In this document: one piece after another, positions 25,425 through 38,900 of the stretch
Numbering within the stretch: the stretch's first letter is position 1
How the letters are laid out: each line of letters begins with the position of its first letter
Origin: Crotophaga sulcirostris
Lineage: Eukaryota; Chordata; Aves; Cuculiformes; Crotophagidae
Direction of reading: 5' to 3'
NCBI GenBank assembly: GCA_013397455.1
Contig: VYZB01000016.1
Span: 496,001 to 560,000, forward strand
Length of the DNA stretch: 64,000 nt
The notes under the pieces: model-generated
What the model was told of the DNA's origin: nothing
The model's input: the letters and a program-made list of their open reading frames with translations, nothing else
Databases searched by the model: none
Program-made: the position numbers and the translations under genes

Positions 25425-25532
25425 CGGGCAGTGCCCGGGGGGGGGACCTCTCCGCGGTGCCCGGGGGGGGGGCAGCGGGTGGGTGCCTGTCTCCCCGGGG
25501 GGGCATCTCCGTACCGCGGCTACGGGGGGGGG
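25425..25532 (+). repeat. G-run cluster with G-quadruplex potential
   Basis: Successive G tracts at 25437-25445, 25463-25472, 25477-25483 (GGGTGGG), 25497-25503 and 25524-25532 are separated by short loops. The unit GTGCCC + G-run occurs twice (25431 and 25457). This pattern satisfies the usual G-tract/loop rule for quadruplex formation on the + strand. It is a plausible reason for sequencing dropout next to the gap. Confidence 0.7.
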
Positions 25533-25535
25533 AAC

Positions 25536-25602
25536 TGAGTGATCCTTAAGGTCCCCTCCAGCCGAAACCGTGCTGTGATTCTGTGACTCTGCGACTCTGT
25601 GT
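25536..25602 (+). mobile_element. CR1 LINE 3' terminus
   Basis: Only the terminal CR1 block and tail remain: 'gatccttaaggtcccctcca', then 'gccgaaaccgtgc', then the tandem tail 'tgtgattctgtgactctgcg', 'actctgtg'. It is in sense orientation, so its 3' end points away from the island. Together with the antisense copy at 24161-24428 it brackets the GC-rich island with outward-facing tails. Confidence 0.88.
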
Positions 25603-28600
25603 TCTGAACTAGCCGCGCTGGTGCAGGCTGCGTGAGTATCCTGCGAGGCTCTCCCTCGGCGCCTCAATAAAGGGCGCAAGTGTCCCCCTCTGCCACCCAC
25701 CCCGCGGCCACGGATCGGCTTCCTGACTGTTTGCCAGCCAAACGGCAGGTTTCTCCAAGGAGAGGCAGCAGATGGGGTAATTTAAGAACAGCGCAGGGAA
25801 AGCCAAAAGGTGTTGCATTGCTGGTGCTGGCAGTGTGGATCTCCCACCCTGAATCAGTGTGGTGACCTGTGGGGCACTTGGGCTGAAAGGGGCAGTAGCC
25901 TCTAGCAGTGCTTCGGGAGGGAAATGGATCTGCAGAGCAAGCCTGGTAAAAGTCACATCAGGTGAGAATAATCTGACCCTTTGACACCAGGGTCTCAGAA
26001 GGAGTTAAAGTGCTTTTTCCATGTTCATCCGATGTTCCAGAGCTATGTAATGTAACCAGACTTCAGGAGGTCTGATTGAAGTAAGATTAGTCAAGGTAAT
26101 TTTCATCTTGGTAAAGTGGTAACATTTTACAGTGACTGTCTTAAAAAGTGATTTTTTTATGATATGTTATGATCACTAATGGTCTTGGTCCTCTCTAGTG
26201 AGCTGCTTTGAAAAACTGTGGAAGGGAAGTGAGCTGACAGAATTCTTGCTTTTGAAAACTGGAAGTGACTTTGGACTCCTTGAGCAGATGCTCTGTCTTC
26301 TGAAGCTGTTGCAGTTTGTGGTATCATGGCAGTTACTGCTGAGATAATAGGCCGTAGCAGTTCTTTCAGAGATAGGCAGTTTACTAAGTGGTGATCTTTC
26401 TGTAATTTGTTCTTCTAGACGCATCACAGGCTTTTCTGTGTACAGAGAAATCTCTGCGAATTTTATTTGCATACCTCCCAAGAAAATGTCAGGCAGTAAA
26501 GATTTTGCCTCAAAATCAGCGGAATTACTTTACCTGCTTAGGAAAGTGTAATAGAACTATGAAGCTACATCCTCTAGGACAAAAATCAGTTATGGTTGCA
26601 TTGGTGCACAGGGCAGTGACCATCTTCAAATGGTTATTCTTGGGTGACAGCTGAAATATTGCAGTCCTGCACTGTGTGTGCTGTATCAATTTATTCAGGT
26701 GCTGTAATGAATCATGCTGTCCTTGCTCATGAGTCTGAAGGCTTTCTCTTGGATAGTGATGAGCTGAACCCTTGTAACCAACTCCAAGTGCATGTGAAGT
26801 CTAATTTGGAAATGCTTTCTAGCTGGTATGTGAGGCAATAAAGTAGGACGAGTTTTTACAGTCCAGCCCCTGATAAAGCAGCATTCTATCTTGATTGCCC
26901 CTGCCTTGACTGGAGGAGGAAATATCCATGACAGCCACCTCAGGAAATAATTCAGTCTTCATTGGGAATAAATATAATTATATTAAGTAAACACTGTCAA
27001 GGATAAAATCTAAACAGAGTATCTGGTTCATTAGCTAGATCAGCTGTTTACTTTATGATACACATGAGGAGAGGGTAACACATGCTGCTTCATCATTTTC
27101 TGGGAAACGGTGTTATTACTGAATTTATGTTTTGGTTTCAGCTGCTTTCCTCCTCAGATGCTGCTCAGGTGATGAATACGAGTTAAACAGTAGCGAGCAG
27201 GCGTGCTGCTAGCAGTGTGCCAGCATATTTCTGGAGAGCTGGCGGAGCCCAGGAATACATCCAAGGGTTTAGGCCTATGTATCCTGCATCCTGCTAGGCG
27301 AGACAACGCTGACCCCATGAGGTGGGCTTGTGTCTCGGGGTGTGCGCCATGCAACACCTGGAAACAGACTGTGTGTTGTTACAGCTTTGGCATGTTGGAA
27401 CTAGGATTTTACTAACTGGTGCGCACTTTGTTCAGTCATACAAATGTGTGCATTTGCTCTTTTGTTAGCTGCCGGAAAGTTTGTTAAGATAAAGATAACA
27501 GAATAATTCTTATTCTTCCTGTACAACACCCGCCTCCCTTTACTTATGCTGAAAGCCCTAGCCAAATGTAAAATTCCTCCTCAGACAGTACCGGCTTAAA
27601 ATAGGATTTAATGTTTTACAGCTGACCTCCCGCAGTACACTTTCCCTCTCTGCACTGTAACCCTGGGCACTTTTTAATAACACTGAAGCATTAAAGAAGC
27701 AAAGATGAAAATTTCTGCTGTGTTGTTCTTTTTATGTTTATAACCTTGAATCTTTTCCTGCTTATAGCAGCAAACAAGAATAGATAATACTAGAGATCTT
27801 GTGTTATAACTTTAAAAAATATATATTATTCCTTCAAATAGTGTTACATTTGTTTCCTACTGATTTTAAAAGATTTCAGAGATCTTTTGGAGAGGCAGGA
27901 TGATTAATGTATAGAAAGTTTTCAAATAATGTGGAGAAGTGGCTGTTTAGGAAGAAAATGAGAGAACACAGAGGTAATACCAATTACACAGACAAGTTGG
28001 AGATAAGACCTTTTGTTCTGATAGAAGACCACTACAGATGTGTATGTTCGCTGAAAGCATATTCAGAAGTTGGGGAGACATAGTCCTTCTCCAGGTAACC
28101 TGACTGTGGAGCTTTGTTTCTGCAAGTCAACATTTGAGGAAGAAGAGGGAGAGGTTAAATATATGTTTATCTGCATTATCAAAAGTATCCAAACAGAATA
28201 AAATAATCCTTATCCTAAAAAGCTTTTAGTTTACAATCTAAACCAAATAGAAACAATGAAAATATATTAGGGTCTCTCTTTAGTCTTCAAAAACATACCT
28301 GCTTTTGTGTAACTAAGGACACCTGCTATGTGTAGGAATTACAAAGGTACTGAAGATTTAGGCAGGGACGCTTTTGTTTATAGCTGTGAGGAAAGATTGG
28401 GTAGAGTCATTGATTCAATCATTATGTGCACGTTGTGGGGTCTTTGGGATGTTTTCCGATAACCACCTGCTCTTCTGGATCAAGGGATCACAGTTTTGGA
28501 GCTAGCAGGAAATGGTTGAGGCCACTCATTGTAAAAAAGATTGCTGTAGGGGTCCCGTAGCTATAGTACTCATTGGTCTCAGGCGAGATGTGTTACTAAT

Positions 28601-31600
28601 GATCAGCCTCAGAGGAACATCCTTAAAAGCTGGTGTCGTCAAGGAGTGGGTAGTACAACAGGCATAACCAATGGACTGAAACAGTAAAGAAAGATTCATT
28701 ACTGAAAAGTTGAAAACGGTGTATTTGGAGGAGTAAATATAGTACAGGTCAACTTTAACTCTCCAAATCTAACCAATTACAAAGTGTTAAAGTGACCAAA
28801 TTAGTATTCAGAAGCTTTAAAAGTTAGGTATAATTGAATTTGGTGTTTTGGGGTTTGGTTTGGGGATTTTTTTATGGAAGATCTGTTTAGCCTACCTGAG
28901 GCAGAGCTTGAAGTACACCTTTCCATGCTCAGTCTATGTCGTAGTAGTATGATCAGTGGTCTCATACTTCCTCTAATCCGCTGGAGCACTTCAAGAAACT
29001 GATAGAGATGATACTGTGCATTTGTCCATATGAAGGACAGTAACTAAGAAAGAGTGTCCAGTGTGCTACTAATGCTCTTCAGATGCCTAGAAAGGCAGTA
29101 CAAGTTTTGTTGGAAGTGGGTGGCTGACCTTGCACAAGTCAGAAATGAGGTGGTGAGATTGCAAAACCCGCAGAAAAATTCCCTGTTCTGCACTCTTCTC
29201 GTGTCCAGCAAGGACTGGACATGAAAACTTACTGAAATCTTGGCATGGGCTGCCTGGCTTTTTGTCTGGGAACCTGCTGCTTCACATTTGAAGTATTACG
29301 GTATTTGCAGCATTTCCCAACTTTAGCTAGCCCATAAGCCACCGCACCTGGGACACTGACAGGCTGCTCTTGCCTTGCCATGTATCAAAGGTGCTTAATT
29401 TTCTGTGTCTGTAAGTGACATGTTGTTAATGGGATCTTTTTCCAAGAGTATTTGTTTTTTGTGTGTATAAGTAATTGGACAAGTGAGCCCTTCCTCCTAC
29501 CACCCCTGAAAGTGCACTTATCTCCTATACCAGGTGTACTCCCAGTGTTCAGTAATTTGAGAGAAGTTTTTAAGGTCCCAGTCTCCCACCCTTAGACAGT
29601 TACGCGCTCCTTCCTTGGCAAGGGCAGTTCGCTCTCCTTGCTGTCAGATGTCATAGCAGCCATGCTGTAACAAGGGAAGAGCAGTTGCCCTCAGATTGGT
29701 AAGGGAGGCTCTGCTGAGGGCCCTGGTGTAGTTGACCATTCTGGTATGTCTTTTGGTTTCAAGAAACCAGATGATGGGCCGACAGCCAGAGCTGTGGGCC
29801 TTCACCAACCACCAAGTTTAAACGATGCAGTTCCCACGTGGCTGCTAGAAAGTGTAGAATTTATGATGTGGAGGCAGAGAAGTTAGGAAAAAAAAAAGGC
29901 ACAAAAGCTGAATGGACATTTTCTGAGCTTTCTGCTGACACCCTTTCTCCCCCACTTTAAGGACTGCTAATATCCTGTATGCCTTGCCTGGATTGTCATT
30001 GAGAACTTAATAATAAGTTGCAGACTGAACTTGAAGTGTTACTGTGGTTTAAATTAGATTCTTTGTGGTGGAAGTCCCAGCGGAAATTCTCCACTTGCCC
30101 TTAAGGAGTAACAGCAAATGTGCTTAGGAGAGAAACTTAGACCTAACACAAGGAGTGCCACATCAGTTCTGCCGCTCTGGCATTATCTGGAAACTCAATG
30201 CAATCATTCATCATCCGGGTGTGAAAAGTTCCCTGCAGGTGTGAGGCTAGATGTAGGCACGCCACCTTCTACAATCAAAGCCATAATAAGTCACTGCTTC
30301 CTGTGTGACACTCAACAGAAATAAACACCACAGCGAATTTTTTGTTTTAACAAGTTTGATTTGAAATGTGTGCGCAGGGCGGCAGTGAGCTTGCTATAAC
30401 CAAAGTATTGCTGTTGTAGGAAGTAAGCATCGTTTTCTTTTTCCTCTCTATTACTGTTGCCAGCAATGCTGAAGATTACTGTAATAGGCAAAATGTTTTG
30501 AAATATTAAATGCTAATTCTTTTTAATGTGTGCTTTCATCTAAATTGACTTTGAAAAAGCTTGTAAAAATCTGTCACCCTTGGGAGAGTGTAAAAACCCC
30601 AATCCCTACCATATTAAAAATGAAATCTTTTGACAAATGCTTCCATTTATGTTGCAGAATAAATGACCACAAAGCGGTTTCCTGAATAATGTGAAGAAAT
30701 GGAAAAAAAAACCCCTACATCATTCCTATAATATTTATATAAATACATAGATTGTATTAAAACTTTCTTGAACTCGTGTCATTCAGATGCCTTGAAATAA
30801 GTTAGGGAAGTAACTCGTTATTACATCAAGGCTATTGTTTAAATATCTGCTCCTCTAGAGAAAGCAGTTTTGCACCATCTTATATGTATGTGACAAGATT
30901 CCCTTTGTCCTGTTCTAGCCCCAAATGTTAATATTTGTGGTAACACCTAAAAAAATTGAAGATCTTAAGGCTGGCGTTGCTTTTTAAGAATCTCACTGCA
31001 TGAAAAGGAACCTGGGGAAAACTGTCTCTGCTTTCTTAGGTGAGATTCTGCAGAAAAAAACCTTCTTTATGTCCATTTAGGGAACTGTACAGGCAAAATA
31101 ATTGTCCTCTTGCAGTACCTAATGGAGAAACTGTAAGACAGTAGAAATCAGGAAGCATCAACACAATGTGTTGGGTTGTCCTTTATTTAAAAATAAAATA
31201 ATAGAACTGGTAATTTTTGCTGCTTAATGGCTGAACAATGGGACACTTAAATTAGCATGTTGTAAAGTTCTTTTTTAAATAAAACTCTAGGTAATAGATA
31301 AGTCTGTTTTAAAGGTGGTGAATTAAGAGATGATGGTGAAGTGCAAGTAGCAGAAATTCTGGTGCTAGTAAATGTAGTTATCGGAAAAGACCCAGTGGGT
31401 CATCAGGATGCCAGCCTTGAGAGAAAGCACGTTACATCCAGCAGTATATACATGGGGGTTTTGCCACATGGCTAAGCAGCATGCACTATCCCTAAGCCAA
31501 GCTCAGCAGAGTTAAAATTGCTTGTATTGAGCCGACGTTCCCTAATGAAAAATGACAGTATCTTTGTCCTATTTTTGTCAGATATTAAATCAGCATTATG

Positions 31601-34600
31601 GGAGACTGCCAAGTGGAAATAGGGCAGGATAAGCTGTTACATTAATAGGTTTGACTTCTACCTTAGAGGGGGGGCGAAGCTTTTTACAGAAACTAGGCCG
31701 TATAATCTGAGAGAGGGATTCCAAGTCTGGTAACAGTTACATTTAATTACTAGATTTCCTCCGTAAGTGTGGAAAACAAACGTCTACTGTGAACGATTAG
31801 TTTAAAAATAGCAACATGCTGATTAAAAGGCTGCCTTCTCCATCAGTTTTCTTTAATCTTTTTGTGAATTAAAGGGAATTTATCTTGCATCTACCTTTAG
31901 CAGTCCACCTCCACCCCACAGTGCTCTAGATTTAGACACTTGTTTTGGTGGGTGAGGTTTGCCTCTCCATGACTTACAGCAATGCCAAGGTAATGTGTTG
32001 AGTAAAGGAAGATGTTACCAGAATGGTCCAAAAAAGGGCAGCAATAAGCAGCCAGCAGCTTTGTAACCTGTGGTACTGTTTAAGTTTGGACTTGGGGGTA
32101 TACTTGCCTTTCACTTAATAAAGGTGGAGGGGGGGTGGTGGAACAAATTCAGTAGATTCCTGTAAACTTCAACCAAAGGTTAAGTTTGTGCTTCATAGCA
32201 GATTACTAGATGGGTATTTATCAGTTTAATTGTAGCCTCCTTGAAGGTGCATGCTGGGAAAGTATGTGCTTTTGTGGAAGAGGGGTGTTTTGTGGTTAAT
32301 GATTATGAAGAGATTTAGAGGGGAAGGCTAATACTTGATTCTACCTTTGTTTTTCAGATAAACCTTATTGTGTTCCTGCTGCTTGGGGCTAAACAGTTTT
32401 GAAATGTTTGCTTACTCATTGGGTGGATCATTTGGATTGGTAGATCTGAAATCTGGAAAAAAAAATATTTGCTTAGTGTGAGCTCTTTTTTTAAGTAGCT
32501 GCTGCTTCCCTAGGGATGCATTTTATAGCGCAAAATTCTTATTTTCTGAAAACACACTGACTTCCCATATGGGAATAAAAATGTTGTTCTTACCAGGCTG
32601 CATACATACTTTATGCCTACATCAAAATGGCTACTTTTTGTAATGAAGAGATGATGCTTAAAAAAGGATTGTATTAAGTAGGAACTAAGCATGCTTCTTG
32701 CAATTTGCAGAACAAATTGCCTTCCTCTCCCCCCCCAATTCCCCCCCCCCCCCAATATGCTAATTGTTTATTGCTCTATTGTGGTCTGTATTTCTTTTAA
32801 GTTTCCCCCTTACCACCTCTTCTTGAACCCTTCATTCCAATCTCCAACTCCAATAATGTTGTTTTAGTATTGCTCTGGCTTTCTTAAACCACAACTTATT
32901 TTTCCTTTGACAACTTATTTTCCTTTGATTTCCTCATGGAACACTCAGTTGCAAATAGCAGCAGTCGACACTGATGTGCAGTAAATCCCTGAGCAGCAGG
33001 AGAGAGTTGTAGGAAAGCTTAAGGTAAAAACAGTATAGCAATTTACATGCTGTTTACATTTGGAAAACTTTACAGTCGAAGGTCTCAAAATATAACTGTT
33101 AATGAAATTAAAGCACAAGCAGATGGTGCTCAGCCCACAAAGTTTCTTAGTTGTTGTCTTTAAAAAAAAAAGGCAATGAAAATGGCTCAGCAAGAGCTGT
33201 TCTGACTTGAGTGACTACAGTTGATTTTTTTAATAAGGCAGAAAGTATTATGTTAAATATTTTTTTTTAGAGAAAATACACATTTTTAATGAAGTTGAAT
33301 ATATATTTTCATATTTAACTTTTTTTTCACAACTTGGGGATTAAAATTTGCTTTGGTTTTAACCTGTAGTGAAAGATTTCCCTTTTAAGGGTGACTGAAA
33401 AAATGAGGAGTAGCATTTCAATAGAGCTGAAGCATAGCAGCACCCCATTTTATTTCTCGGTTCTTGCCTGTATGGGTTTGAGATATTTATGTTTTGAGCT
33501 AGTTAATAAGAATTCTAGACACATGAACAAAAGAGGTATTTATCATTTTTAGTTTACTGTAGAAAATGTCCCCTCTGTAATAATATTTTGAAACAAAACC
33601 AAAACCGGTAACCAGGCTACCTCTTCAAAGTGTCTGGGATGGTACTATCATAAGTTTTATATTCTTCCTGTTGAGGAAGGAAGACCGAGAAAGATAATAA
33701 TTGAGATAGCATGTTTTTCAGAGAAAGCAAATTTGTCTCTGCATGCTTTAATCTTGAAACAAGATTTGCTACACTCTCACTTAAATGAGGCCTTGAAGTC
33801 AGCTCGTCAACACCTGAAAAATATGTCCTTTATAAGCCTTGCATGTGTCAATGGTGCATTTATCATGCACCTTAGACTGCTTGACCTGTTCTAGCTCTGC
33901 TAATCAATCTCCCACAGTGTTTTTCTAACATGCCAGTGTCTCTGAGAAGCTTTGAAATACATCGGGTTTCTCTTACCTCTTTCACGTTTTCCACCCTTAT
34001 TTCCCTCCTCTCTATGAAATATCTTCCTCCTGTGCAGAACCGAGACCTTCACTAGTGACTGACTTAAAAATAATATCTCAGTAATCTGCAGGGGTGGAAA
34101 AGAGTGGGAGGTGTGGTTTTTTGTGTTTGCTTCTTTTGATGGAGTACGAGCTTTTAGTGATTGGCTTAAGGTGTATCATCTGCCTCTGGTTTAGAGAGTT
34201 TTTAGCCAGCAGCTCTCAAGTCGAGAAGGATGGTATGGGGATTTCCTGTGTCCCAGCTCCTGCTGGTAAGGGAGAAGACTCTCCTGCTGCCTCTAGTATC
34301 ACTTCTCGGAGATCCTCAGCTTCAAGTGCTGATATTTCGCTTGCTATATGAGTATCTTACATTATGAGATTTATGGAGTGTGTAAAATGGTCTTGAGTAC
34401 TCTCTGGAGATATTTTAGCCTTGGACATCTGAAGTAAGACTGCAGATTAGTTTCTGGGATGCATTTATGTGATCTTGATGTCTTAGAATTGAAGACTTCT
34501 TGTGTCTTCAGTCCCTTTCTGTGTTTTTCGATACCAATACAAAGTATTTGTCTTGAAGACTTGCTTATTTTTTAGTTACATAAACAGTACAAGGAAGGCT

Positions 34601-37600
34601 GGGCTAAGGAAGGCCAAGAACTGTTGACTTGACAGTGATGTCATGAAGCTCGTTGAGCAGGTCCAGGTGTGATCTCTGAGAAAAAATATCCTCAAGGAGT
34701 GAAACTATCGATCACACTGGAATCAAGACTGGTAGAGGACTTCTATATCAAACCTCACATGCAGTCTTGTCAGTGTATCATGAGACCCTCGAGTGCTCAC
34801 TTACAGAGCAGTGTGTAGGAATCCAAAGTGTCGATACCATGTAGAGAAACAAAAGGTATGGAGTCTCTGTAAAATACACAGTTGCTGTATTAGAAAGCAG
34901 ACTTGCCTTTTCCATGAATAGTCACGTCAGTCACCTCTTGGGGACTCACCAACTTTTGCTCCCATTATTATCTTTTACCAAGGCTGGTGATGACGGGGGG
35001 GTTGTCAAGCTGTTGTGATAAAAGGGAGCAGGCTGCCAGGATAGTTCACATAGCCTTTAATCTTTGTGTATGCCTGAGGGGCCTTGGGAAAAGAGGATGG
35101 CAGGGAGCAGGCTGGATTAATTTTTCTGGATGAAATGGATATGTCCTAGGGGTTGGCCTACTTTAAAAATAATTAGAATTCTTAGGAATCTGCTGTCCTT
35201 GAGCACACTTCATCTGTACTACGTCCCCTTTCTCTGACTCTTGTCTGCCTATCTTGTGGTTGAGAGATGTGAGAGATGCCTTGTGCTTCTCTGGGAGGTG
35301 TTTGTTTCGACGCTGTTTCCCATGGGTGCCTAATTTCTAAACCCAAGCTGACTTGAATATACGTGTGTGGTGAAATGCGCACAGGGACTGCAGGTAATCA
35401 GAGGTACCTAGTTATGTTTTTACTGTTAAGCTGAGAACAGAGAGGCTGCTGGGCTTACAGTAACACGTGCAATACACCGATTTTCAGTTTTAATGTATAG
35501 AAACAGTCTTTTTCTTTTAAAAATTAACTGTTCTAAAACAGTCCTCTATGTTTGCATCAGGTGGTGAAGGTATGATTGGATCCTTAGAAGGAGACTTGGT
35601 AGTGATCATTGACTGCAGCCAGCATAAGTCCATGTGAGTGTAATGAAGTGCATTGATGTTTTGTCGTTCCAAGTTCTCATTCCAGTCTCATCCTCAACTG
35701 AAGGATTAATACCTCAAGTTATTTATTTTCTTTCCTGGTCATTTTTTTTTTCCTTATTCATTCCTTGTACCAATTTAGGGACCTAATTAGGCTTATGACC
35801 CACCATTTAACAACTTAAGAGTTTTCTTGCATAGCAGTAAGATATTAAATGATACGGGTATCTGGATGTAAGTAAGGAAGATAAATTATCAGACTACTTC
35901 TCTTGACTTTATCCTTTGTAATAGCTCGGGCAATCTATCTTGTAACAGGTTTGTCACAGGATATAAAATACTAAGGTTTTTATGGAAAAAAAATGTTTCG
36001 TTTTAAACTCTACAATTCATGACTATGATTAAAGAAGTCTTTACAGCCTTAAAAGCTAAGTACCAAATTTATCACTGGTAGATGTGGCCAGTTAGTGTTG
36101 CTGCAAAGGAGAGACGAACTGAACACGTTTTTGAGCAGGTTTTATTGTGCACAGTATTTGCAAGAATTTAGTCTGTACTGATAACTTGTCAAAATACCGT
36201 TTGCAGTTTAATTCCCACAATCCTAATTTTTAGGAATCACTCACAACTGTTAATTTCTAAGAAACAGACAGAAATTTTATATGTTAATTTGGTTTATCTA
36301 ACAACTGTAATGTGCTTCTTAATTTTACCAAGGGTGTAATGTTGTAAGCAGAATTTGTTATACTTTTTGGGTTGATGCTTTAAAAATATGTTTTAATATC
36401 TTAACTGAGTAATCTTGACTCTGCTGCCTTAAAATGTTCATTGGTGATAATGCTTTTGAGTATCAGAATTGTATTTTATCGTCTTCGGTTTTTGGTTCTC
36501 AGACCTGAGTTTTCCTAAGTCCAGAGCAAAATACTTTTTACTTATTTGCTAAATTACATGGGCATTTATTTTTAAGCACAGTTGTACGGATGAGAATGTT
36601 AAGGTTTCGGTTATAGAATCAGTGTCTTATAGCTGAACCCATTAAATATTCCTGTACATGGTTGTATGTAGCTGACCTTCTGTAAGGCACTTTGACTTCA
36701 CAGATGGCAACCTTCAGGCAGTATATATTTAGGAGATCTATTTATAGGCTAACACCAAACTCCAACAACTTTTCTGTAGGAAGTCCATTGGCTCCCCCAT
36801 ATGAATTTGTTAATTTTGTCAGCCCTTAATGTTGCTTAATGTTTTTTATACTGTATTGGCTATAGGAATCAAAGAAACTTTAAACCATATGAAAAAAGAC
36901 CAGGTATCATAACTCTGGTGTTTTGTAACCAGTGCTGGGTTTATCCCAGTGCGTGATAACCTGTGCAGCATTCCTCTCCCTTCATAGATTTTTGCTTTTA
37001 AAGTTCCTGTTTCATTACTTATATTGATTTATTTTGTACATAAACTGAAGAATGTGGCCAGCACTGGACTGGCACATTCCCTAACACCCTTTCTTATCTA
37101 GCTGTTAGTGGCATAAAAGATCGGGTACACTCATGTAGTAAGAGGCAAATAATCTCTTTTTTTCTTGTAGTTCTATTTCGGTTTAGAAGAATAAGGGGAA
37201 ATTCACACTGCTAAGAATGTTTAACAGAAATATCCTTTTGTTTAGGGCATAACAGCATTCCTGTGTTACCATTTACCATGGCAAACACTGGAAGAGCAGT
37301 CCTGGGTGTCTTGGGAAGGGGCACAGCAGCCACTGCCCCGACCACCTGAAACAGAGTCTAGTTTACTGTTACAGGTTTCCCCTGCATAGGAATGCTTGGA
37401 TTATATCATCTTTCTGTAACTGAGATGGGGTCTGGGTGTGGTGACTCAGAAAACTGCACAACTGGGCAAGCCTGCATATTTTTCTGCTGCTCTTAGTACT
37501 CCATGAGTGTCTGGCCCAGAATTCAGAAGGAACATAAGTCCTTTGTGCCTCTGCTTCTCAGCTCAGTGAGTGAGTCTCCTCCAAGGGAGAGGAAAGGTTT

Positions 37601-38835
37601 AGAGAGAGGCTCTGAGGTTTTTTATATTTGTTTGGATGTTTTGTTTTGAACGTACAAAAGAAACAAACCCTCTCTTGAACCAGACTGTAAGTACCTGGAG
37701 GTACTTGTTCTCCGCAGAGCCCCGCAAAGGTCCCGAGGAGGGCTCTAAGGTGCCCGGAGATCACTTGAAGGGAGCAGGGCTGTGTGGCCCTTATCTCTCC
37801 TCTGTCTGCCTGGGCACCAGTAACAGTATAAACGGCCTGGGGAGGCAGCTGTGTTCTGTAACATTTGCTGCTAAAGCATTCTCCTATTCATTTTTCAGCT
37901 GCCCCTTGCTTCCAGCAGCTTTTTATTCATGCTTCTGTTTTGAACTAGCTCAGCACTGGTGTTCACTCTCCTTATGGTTGCCAAATGTATTTGACTTGCC
38001 TGCAGAGCTGACTTGGAGGAGTCCTTGATCCAGCTCAGCGTGTGAATATAAAGGTGCTTGTGTTGGCACACAGGCAGGACAGAAATGTGTAGCAGAGGAG
38101 TAACTGATCATAAAAATTTATCCATCCTACTCTGGAACAGCAGCTTGAAAAATCCGGCACCTATCAAACAGAGGTTTAAATCCACTACAAATTGTCAAAA
38201 AAAAATGTAAAGGCAGCTCATCTGTGTTAGCTAAAATATATAGTTTTCATTAATTTGTTCTGCCAGAGGTAAGTGCACCTTGTTTTCATATTCCTGGTAT
38301 TCTGCAGTTCACCCAGGAGCAGAGATGAAAAATATCACCTTCAGGTTTTACTGTATATTTGCAATCTTGGGAAGATAAATGTCAGTGTAATGTATCATAA
38401 TATTGACATTCAGAATTCTTCCAAACTTTGCTTTTTAAATAAAACAGGAAAGTCAGACTTGAGTCCCTTTACTCAGTAGGAAGAAAGGCAAGTGATATTT
38501 TTTTTTTGCCATATCTTATATAAATCTGACTCCTTTTACAAATCTACTTGTGTCATACTGACAAGAATTATACAACTGGAACTGCCATACCAAAGAAAAG
38601 GAAAATATGCTGTTTGCAGGTAAAGCATTGTGTCTGAAGTGACTTTTATTGCTTGTGGCTTTCATCTGCTTATTGCTAAAGAGATGCACAGAGTTTGTGC
38701 TGGTCATGTTCTACTGAAATCATTAAAATTGGAAGGCTGAATAGTATTTAAGCTTTTATAATTTTCAATTGAAGTGAGTTGAACAGTTAATTCCAGCTTT
38801 AATGATATCAGAAAGGCTATTCAACTTTTTTGTGT
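25603..38835 (+). other. GALNT7: GALNT7 intron 1 (5' part), non-coding
   Basis: Assigned to intron 1 by inference, because the probable first exon is in the gap and the next exon is at 54891. The first ~200 bases stay moderately GC-rich and contain a donor-like GTGAGT at 25632. Beyond that the DNA is AT-rich with only short chance frames. No exon, RNA gene or clear repeat was recognised apart from a C-tract at 32729-32753. Confidence 0.55.
32729..32753. repeat. Poly-C tract (C8-AATT-C13)
   Basis: Two C runs are separated by AATT. The sequence is unstable and its length is likely uncertain in the assembly. Confidence 0.85.
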
Positions 38836-38900
38836 CAGATCATAGGATAATTCAAGCTGGAAGGGACCTCAGGAGGACCCTAGTCCAACCTACTGCTTGG
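38836..38900 (-). mobile_element. CR1 LINE 3' terminus, antisense
   Basis: The sequence 'cagatcataggataattcaa', 'gctggaagggacctcagg', 'ccctagtccaacctactgct' is the reverse complement of the CR1 terminal block with a degenerate tail. Only about 65 bases survive. It lies within the presumed GALNT7 intron 1. Confidence 0.85.

Larger units (their letters stand above)
24432..25540 (+). promoter_or_regulatory. GALNT7: GC-rich CpG island, probable GALNT7 promoter (mostly in gap)
   Basis: Sequence on both sides of the assembly gap is abruptly GC-rich with dense CpG, unlike the AT-rich surroundings. The left edge contains GC boxes of Sp-factor type (CCCCGCCCC at 24618-24626 and GGGGCGG at 24632-24638) and an E-box CACGTG at 24640-24645. 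The right edge is dominated by long G runs. It lies on the 5' side of GALNT7 exon 2 on the correct strand, and no other comparable island occurs in the window. That it is the GALNT7 promoter is inference from position and composition. No TATA box or start site can be placed because the centre is unsequenced. Confidence 0.6.

Noticed and set aside
24360..25700. Very long open frames (over 300 codons) on both strands across the GC-rich island.
   Set aside because: Most of each frame is unknown bases. The translated flanks are low-complexity Gly/Pro/Arg/Ala typical of GC-rich DNA and match no protein.
37636..38028. 130-codon plus-strand open frame with Cys-rich and hydrophobic patches.
   Set aside because: It lies in the presumed intron, has no Kozak or splice support that stands out, and resembles no known protein.
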